In this document: positions 6,160-8,374 of the stretch, piece by piece
Position numbering within the stretch: the first letter of the stretch is position 1
Layout: each line of letters starts with the position of its first letter
Source: Rhodospirillaceae bacterium
GTDB lineage: Bacteria > Pseudomonadota > Alphaproteobacteria > Rhodospirillales > 2-02-FULL-58-16
DNA length: 8,374 nt
Direction: 5' to 3'
Assembly (NCBI GenBank): GCA_013349695.1
Contig: DUZD01000196.1
Span: forward strand, 1-8,374
Translations under genes and position numbers: made by a program
The notes under the pieces: generated by a model
Databases searched by the model: none
Told to the model about the DNA's origin: nothing
Seen by the model: only the letters and a program-made list of their open reading frames with translations

Positions 6160-7017
6160 TTGAGGTACCGCCTTTCCGGGCCTTGGTTGCTGGGCCTGCG
6201 GGCGTTTCGCCGCCTTGCCGGCGGCAGGGCGCCGGCTTTCCGGATACTCTTCTTTCATGACGTGCCGAAGGACCGCTTTGCAGCCTTCCGTAATCTTGTT
6301 GGGTATGTGAAACGGTACCACGGAGTGGTATCGCCGGAAGAGGCCGGGACTTGGCTTTTGGGCGCCGCGCCGGCTCGTTCGACGATTGGCTTGGGAAGGT
6401 ACCCTTGCCTGTTCGCCTTCGATGACGGGTTCGCTTCCAACTACGACTTGGCCAAGCAGTGCCTTGCCGAGCACGGGGTGAAAGCGTTGTTTTTCGTCTG
6501 CCCGGGGCTGATCGAGCTGCCCGCCGGCGATCAACGGGCGGGGATTGCCGCCCACATCTTCGACGGCCGCCTCGCCGCCGACAGCTTGCCGGAAGGATTG
6601 CGGCTCATGTCCTGGACGGAGTTGGAGGAACTGGGCTCGCTCGGTCATTGCATCGGTTGCCACGGCATGTCCCACCGCCGTCTGAGCTTGCTTGAAGGTG
6701 ACGGCTTGCGCCGCGAGATCGTCGATGCCGGCGATCTTCTGGAACGCCGCTTGGGCGGCCCGGTTTCCTGGTTCGCCTTTGCTTTCGGCGGCATCGACAG
6801 CATTTCCAGGCCGGCCTTGCGGGTCATTTCGGAAAAATACCGGTTCTGCCGCAGCGGCCTGCGCGGGGCCAACGCCGCCGGCACGGAGCCGATGGCCGTT
6901 CTCGCCGACCATATCGACCTGCTGGCTCCCACCGCTTACCGGAAGCTGGTTTTGGAAGGCGGCCTCGATATCCGTTACCGGCGGGCGCGGCGGCGGCTTA
7001 ACGCCATGGTTGGCTGA
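6160..7017 (+). CDS. NodB-type polysaccharide deacetylase
   Basis: The 285-aa protein matches the carbohydrate esterase 4 (NodB) family of metal-dependent N- or O-deacetylases. Visible elements: RILFFHDV (28-35), the AFDDGF motif at 86-91 with Asp88 as expected catalytic base and Asp89 as metal ligand, KALFFVCPG (beta strand after the motif), and HGMSH with His168 and His172 as metal-binding histidines, where the usual Ser/Thr after the first His is Gly. SWFAFAFGG near 203-211 is the likely third motif. No clear signal peptide is visible, though the N-terminus (RLSGPWLLGLRAFRRLAGG) is basic and mildly hydrophobic. The start is TTG 6160: an in-frame TAG at 6142 blocks anything longer, and GGAG (6151-6154) lies five bases ahead. 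Likely co-transcribed with the preceding acyltransferase; the sugar substrate is unknown. Confidence 0.87.
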   Translation: MRYRLSGPWLLGLRAFRRLAGGRAPAFRILFFHDVPKDRFAAFRNLVGYVKRYHGVVSPEEAGTWLLGAAPARSTIGLGRYPCLFAFDDGFASNYDLAKQCLAEHGVKALFFVCPGLIELPAGDQRAGIAAHIFDGRLAADSLPEGLRLMSWTELEELGSLGHCIGCHGMSHRRLSLLEGDGLRREIVDAGDLLERRLGGPVSWFAFAFGGIDSISRPALRVISEKYRFCRSGLRGANAAGTEPMAVLADHIDLLAPTAYRKLVLEGGLDIRYRRARRRLNAMVG

Positions 7018-7137
7018 AACGCCGGAACGGCTCGGCGGCATCGCAACGGACTCGCCTCGGGCGGCGGCCGGCGGTGGCCCGTGGCCGAATTATGGGCTGG
7101 CCAAAATTCCACCAGGGTTATAATAGTTTGGTGGCGA
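7018..7137. other. Intergenic spacer between deacetylase gene and tRNA-Thr
   Basis: About 120 bp with no ORF. Its left half is GC-rich with repeated CGG/GCC blocks and no clear terminator for the upstream operon; its right half becomes AT-rich and holds the tRNA promoter. Confidence 0.5.
7097..7124 (+). promoter_or_regulatory. Promoter of tRNA-Thr
   Basis: A perfect TATAAT is at 7119-7124, with CTGGCC (7097-7102) 16 bp upstream as a weak -35. Transcription would start near 7131, only about seven bases before the mature tRNA 5' end at 7138, a short leader as is usual for tRNA genes. Confidence 0.6.
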
Positions 7138-7213
7138 GCCGCAGTAGCTCAGCTGGTAGAGCAACGCATTCGTAATGCGTGGGTCGGGAGTTCGAATCTC
7201 TCCTGCGGCACCA
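7138..7213 (+). tRNA. tRNA-Thr (anticodon CGT)
   Basis: A full 76-nt cloverleaf can be drawn. The acceptor GCCGCAG (7138-7144) pairs with CTGCGGC (7203-7209). The D arm GCTC/GAGC carries an AGCTGGTA loop. The anticodon stem ACGCA/TGCGT encloses loop TTCGTAA with anticodon CGT, reading ACG threonine codons. The T arm GGGAG/CTCTC has loop TTCGAAT. The discriminator is A7210 and CCA (7211-7213) is encoded. It has its own promoter and terminator, so it appears to be a monocistronic transcript. No integrase or att-type duplication of the tRNA 3' end is seen in the window. Confidence 0.97.
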
Positions 7214-7273
7214 TACTTTCAATGGGTTATCGAATTCTCTTTTCGCCGCCATTTTCCATAGCTACCAAATAGC

Positions 7274-7313
7274 AACCGCCAGAGGCGATTTCGGCTCCCC
7301 TGGCGGTTTTTTT
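7274..7313 (+). terminator. Intrinsic terminator after tRNA-Thr
   Basis: AACCGCCAG (7274-7282) and CTGGCGGTT (7300-7308) form a 9-bp perfect stem with a 17-base loop, and the right arm runs into seven T (7307-7313). This is a textbook Rho-independent terminator on the + strand, 60 bases after the tRNA. Confidence 0.92.
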
Positions 7314-7339
7314 GGGGTAGGGCGACACCCCTCAATGCG

Positions 7340-7368
7340 CCTGTATGGGCCGGAAAACGGCTTACAGG
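7340..7368. repeat. Two-part hairpin between convergent transcripts
   Basis: CCTGTA (7340-7345) pairs with TACAGG (7363-7368), and inside it GCCG (7349-7352) pairs with CGGC (7358-7361) around a GAAAA loop. It lies 38 bases past the stop of the - strand gene at 7406-7717. No T-run follows on the - strand, so it may be a weak or factor-dependent 3' end for that gene. Confidence 0.45.
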
Positions 7369-7405
7369 GGCCTTCTGCCCCGCCCTTTTCGATGAGAAAT
7401 CAGGC

Positions 7406-7717
7406 CTAGTGGTGTTCAGGCAGCGGGATCGCCTTTATGAGGCGCTTCAAGTGCCTTGCCCCTTTGGCGTAGGTCGAGCCCTCGTAGACCGGATTAAAAT
7501 CGCACTCGGGCCAGGGCAGAAGATATTGGATCTCCTGACACAGAGACCCCGGCATGATATCGGTAAGGTGCCAGACCAGACCACAAACCTTGCTTATCGG
7601 CACCTCTTGGCCATTGATGTCAACAGCGGGCTCAACGGTACCGTCCTCCCACATGCTGTAGGCTTCAACACTATCCTGGAAGCTGTCCCAAAGATCGCTT
7701 AGCGTATGCACACTCAT
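7406..7717 (-). CDS. Hypothetical protein, 103 aa, with strong ribosome binding site
   Basis: I do not recognise this protein. The evidence that it is real is a clear AGGAG six bases before the ATG (codon at 7717-7715) and a TATAAT box on the same strand at 7836-7831. The product begins MSVHTLSDLWDSF, is acidic in its first 40 residues (SDLW, DSVEAY, WEDGTVEPAVD) and basic near the end (KGARHLKRLIK). It has four Trp (10, 23, 49, 69) and three Cys (45, 60, 72) and no membrane helix or signal peptide. The central VCGLVWHLTDIMPGSLCQEI block looks like a folded core. Base use is less GC-rich than in the heme cluster, suggesting an accessory gene. It is convergent with the tRNA-Thr. Function cannot be assigned; an antitoxin, phage-derived or regulatory small protein are all possible. 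Confidence 0.68.
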   Translation of the reverse strand: MSVHTLSDLWDSFQDSVEAYSMWEDGTVEPAVDINGQEVPISKVCGLVWHLTDIMPGSLCQEIQYLLPWPECDFNPVYEGSTYAKGARHLKRLIKAIPLPEHH

Positions 7718-7722
7718 GGCAT

Positions 7723-7746
7723 ACTCCTTTCAAAATAAGTAGGAGT
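7723..7746 (-). promoter_or_regulatory. Hairpin that can mask the SD of the 103-aa gene
   Basis: On the - strand ACTCCT (7746-7741) is a perfect inverted copy of AGGAGT (7728-7723), which contains the Shine-Dalgarno site. The loop is 12 AT-rich bases (ACTTATTTTGAA). Pairing would hide the ribosome binding site, so translation could be controlled by temperature, an sRNA or a bound factor. The stem has only six pairs, so its stability is modest. Confidence 0.4.
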
Positions 7747-7830
7747 TGGAGCCACGATGCCATGCCATGTGCCGGGATCGGCAGTGTGTGGCGAAACTGC
7801 GATACGACAACGGGTCGTGCCCGCGTAACG

Positions 7831-7836
7831 ATTATA
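7831..7836 (-). promoter_or_regulatory. -10 box for the 103-aa gene
   Basis: A perfect TATAAT reads on the - strand (7836-7831). At the proper distance upstream there is only a T-run (7859-7852), so the -35 is poor. If used, the transcript would begin near 7824 and have a leader of about 105 nt before the ATG. Confidence 0.45.
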
Positions 7837-7851
7837 GACAGGTTCCATTCG

Positions 7852-7877
7852 AAAAAAAACCCCCAGTGGGATGGGTT
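7852..7877 (-). terminator. Possible weak intrinsic terminator
   Basis: Read on the - strand, AACCC (7877-7873) can pair with GGGTT (7862-7858) around a ten-base loop, followed by T (eight in total at 7859-7852). It could end - strand transcription arriving from the truncated restriction gene. The stem is short, so efficiency is doubtful. Confidence 0.35.
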
Positions 7878-8179
7878 ACAGGAAGGTGCAATTTGAGGGC
7901 GGCCATCCTTTGTCATCCCATCTCGGAACGATGCCGGGGCGTCAATTTCTCTTGGACCGACGGTCGGATTTCTCCATTTTTCGCGCCATGAAACCGAGTA
8001 TCGAAAGCCGCTCCGACTCGGGCGGATTTCAGGCCGGCTCCACCTCCTCTTGAATTGCCATCTCGCTCGATCTCCTACGCCCACACCTCACACCGCCCGC
8101 AACGACACGTAGTTCTCATCCAACCCCTGCCGAACATCTCAGGGTACCTCGACCGATCTTATTCCAGTGATAACCTGTC
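7878..8179. other. Non-coding stretch between the small gene and the hsdR remnant
   Basis: About 300 bp in which I see no credible gene. Open frames on both strands are short, lack ribosome binding sites and encode Arg/Ser/Pro-rich low-complexity peptides typical of shadow frames. No tRNA, repeat array or recognisable element was found. It may be decayed accessory DNA. Confidence 0.45.
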
Positions 8180-8260
8180 TCACCCCGCCCATAAGGCCGA
8201 CAGGACCTCGGCCTGCTCCAGCACCAACTTTACCGCCGCGTCTTGCATGTCGGGGGTGGC
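8180..8260 (-). pseudogene. C-terminal remnant of a type I restriction subunit R-like gene, cut by an IS
   Basis: On the - strand, 26 codons run from the IS edge to a TGA at 8182-8180. The peptide contains PDMQDAAVKLVLEQAEVL and ends SALWAG. From memory, type I restriction HsdR subunits commonly end with a PPD(K/M)Q-x-A-x-x-x-VLEQAE-x-L-x-x-x-W-A pattern, which this matches closely at the same distance from the stop. HsdR is the ATP-dependent DNA translocase and nuclease subunit of the complex. The rest of the gene is either on the far side of the insertion sequence, outside the window, or lost. The match rests on a short tail, so another family with a similar helix is possible. Confidence 0.55.
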
Positions 8261-8261
8261 G

Positions 8262-8374
8262 TGACCCCCGAAAAGTGGTCCAGGTTTAATTAAGAGATTT
8301 TGGCGCATTCTGACCTTTTTAATATGGAGGAATGAATGAGCCGAGGTTACAAACCAGAACAGATCATCAGCATG
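8262..8374 (+). mobile_element. Left end of an IS3-family insertion sequence (continues past the window)
   Basis: The left terminal inverted repeat begins TGACCCCCGAAAAGTGGTCC at 8262, starting with TG as IS3-family ends do. About 74 bases later an orfA start appears with a good Shine-Dalgarno site. The AT-rich stretch between (TTTAATTAAGAGATTTTGG) may hold the element's own weak promoter. The right end and target duplication lie outside the window. Confidence 0.82.
8336..8374 (+). CDS. IS3-family transposase OrfA, N-terminal fragment
   Basis: Thirteen codons are visible, reading MSRGYKPEQIISM, cut by the window edge. The K-P-E-Q-I-I pattern is the usual start of the IS3-family OrfA helix-turn-helix (HTH_Tnp_1, IS911-like) protein, which binds the element's ends. 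In this family OrfA is normally followed by an overlapping OrfB with a DDE catalytic core, joined by a -1 frameshift; that part is not visible. GGAGG at 8326-8330 precedes the ATG at 8336 by five bases. An overlapping ATG at 8332 is in another frame and gives no family match. Confidence 0.83.
   Translation, partial: MSRGYKPEQIISM

Noticed and set aside
7671..8084. 137-aa - strand frame overlapping the 103-aa gene start
   Set aside because: It runs through the T-run, TATAAT box and SD of the small gene in a different frame, has no ribosome binding site and no protein-like composition.
7871..8264. Short + strand frames between the small gene and the IS
   Set aside because: They lack SD sites and homology, and the last one reads antisense through the hsdR-like tail.

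Overview
The window comes from a GC-rich proteobacterium, almost certainly an alphaproteobacterium and probably of the Rhodospirillales type. The strongest sign is the gene order hemC - hemD - mic60 (bacterial mitofilin) - hemY, a conserved alphaproteobacterial arrangement. GC-rich codon use and short SD-preceded intergenic gaps fit this.

Positions 1-4815 hold the heme/membrane cluster, all on the + strand. HemC and HemD make the first tetrapyrrole ring, uroporphyrinogen III. Mic60 is a membrane-anchored coiled-coil protein that bends or tethers inner membranes. HemY is a two-helix membrane TPR protein with a C-terminal four-cysteine zinc ribbon. The Mic60 gene here carries three near-identical 72-bp tandem repeats in its N-terminal (cytoplasmic) extension. 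The roughly 265 bp before hemC hold inverted repeats and probably the start region of a divergent gene lying just outside the left edge.

Positions 4816-5111 are a non-coding gap. It has a 9-bp inverted repeat right at the hemY stop and a 12-bp perfect palindrome next to a candidate promoter. Then come two closely spaced + strand genes (5112-7017): a FemAB/BioF2-type GNAT acyltransferase and a NodB-type polysaccharide deacetylase starting at TTG. They look like a small cell-envelope or polysaccharide modification operon.

Positions 7018-7405 hold a complete tRNA-Thr(CGT) with encoded CCA, a perfect TATAAT box upstream and a strong intrinsic terminator downstream. A separate hairpin lies between it and the convergent gene that follows.

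Positions 7406-8374 are an accessory-looking end. A 103-aa protein of unknown function is on the - strand, with a strong SD that can be masked by a leader hairpin and a TATAAT box about 115 bp upstream. About 460 bp without a convincing gene follow. Next is a 26-codon C-terminal remnant on the - strand that resembles the end of type I restriction subunit HsdR. It is cut by the left end of an IS3-family insertion sequence (8262 to beyond the edge), whose orfA starts at 8336. No complete novel system is visible. The best leads are the Mic60 repeat extension, the hairpin-controlled small gene and the IS-interrupted restriction remnant.
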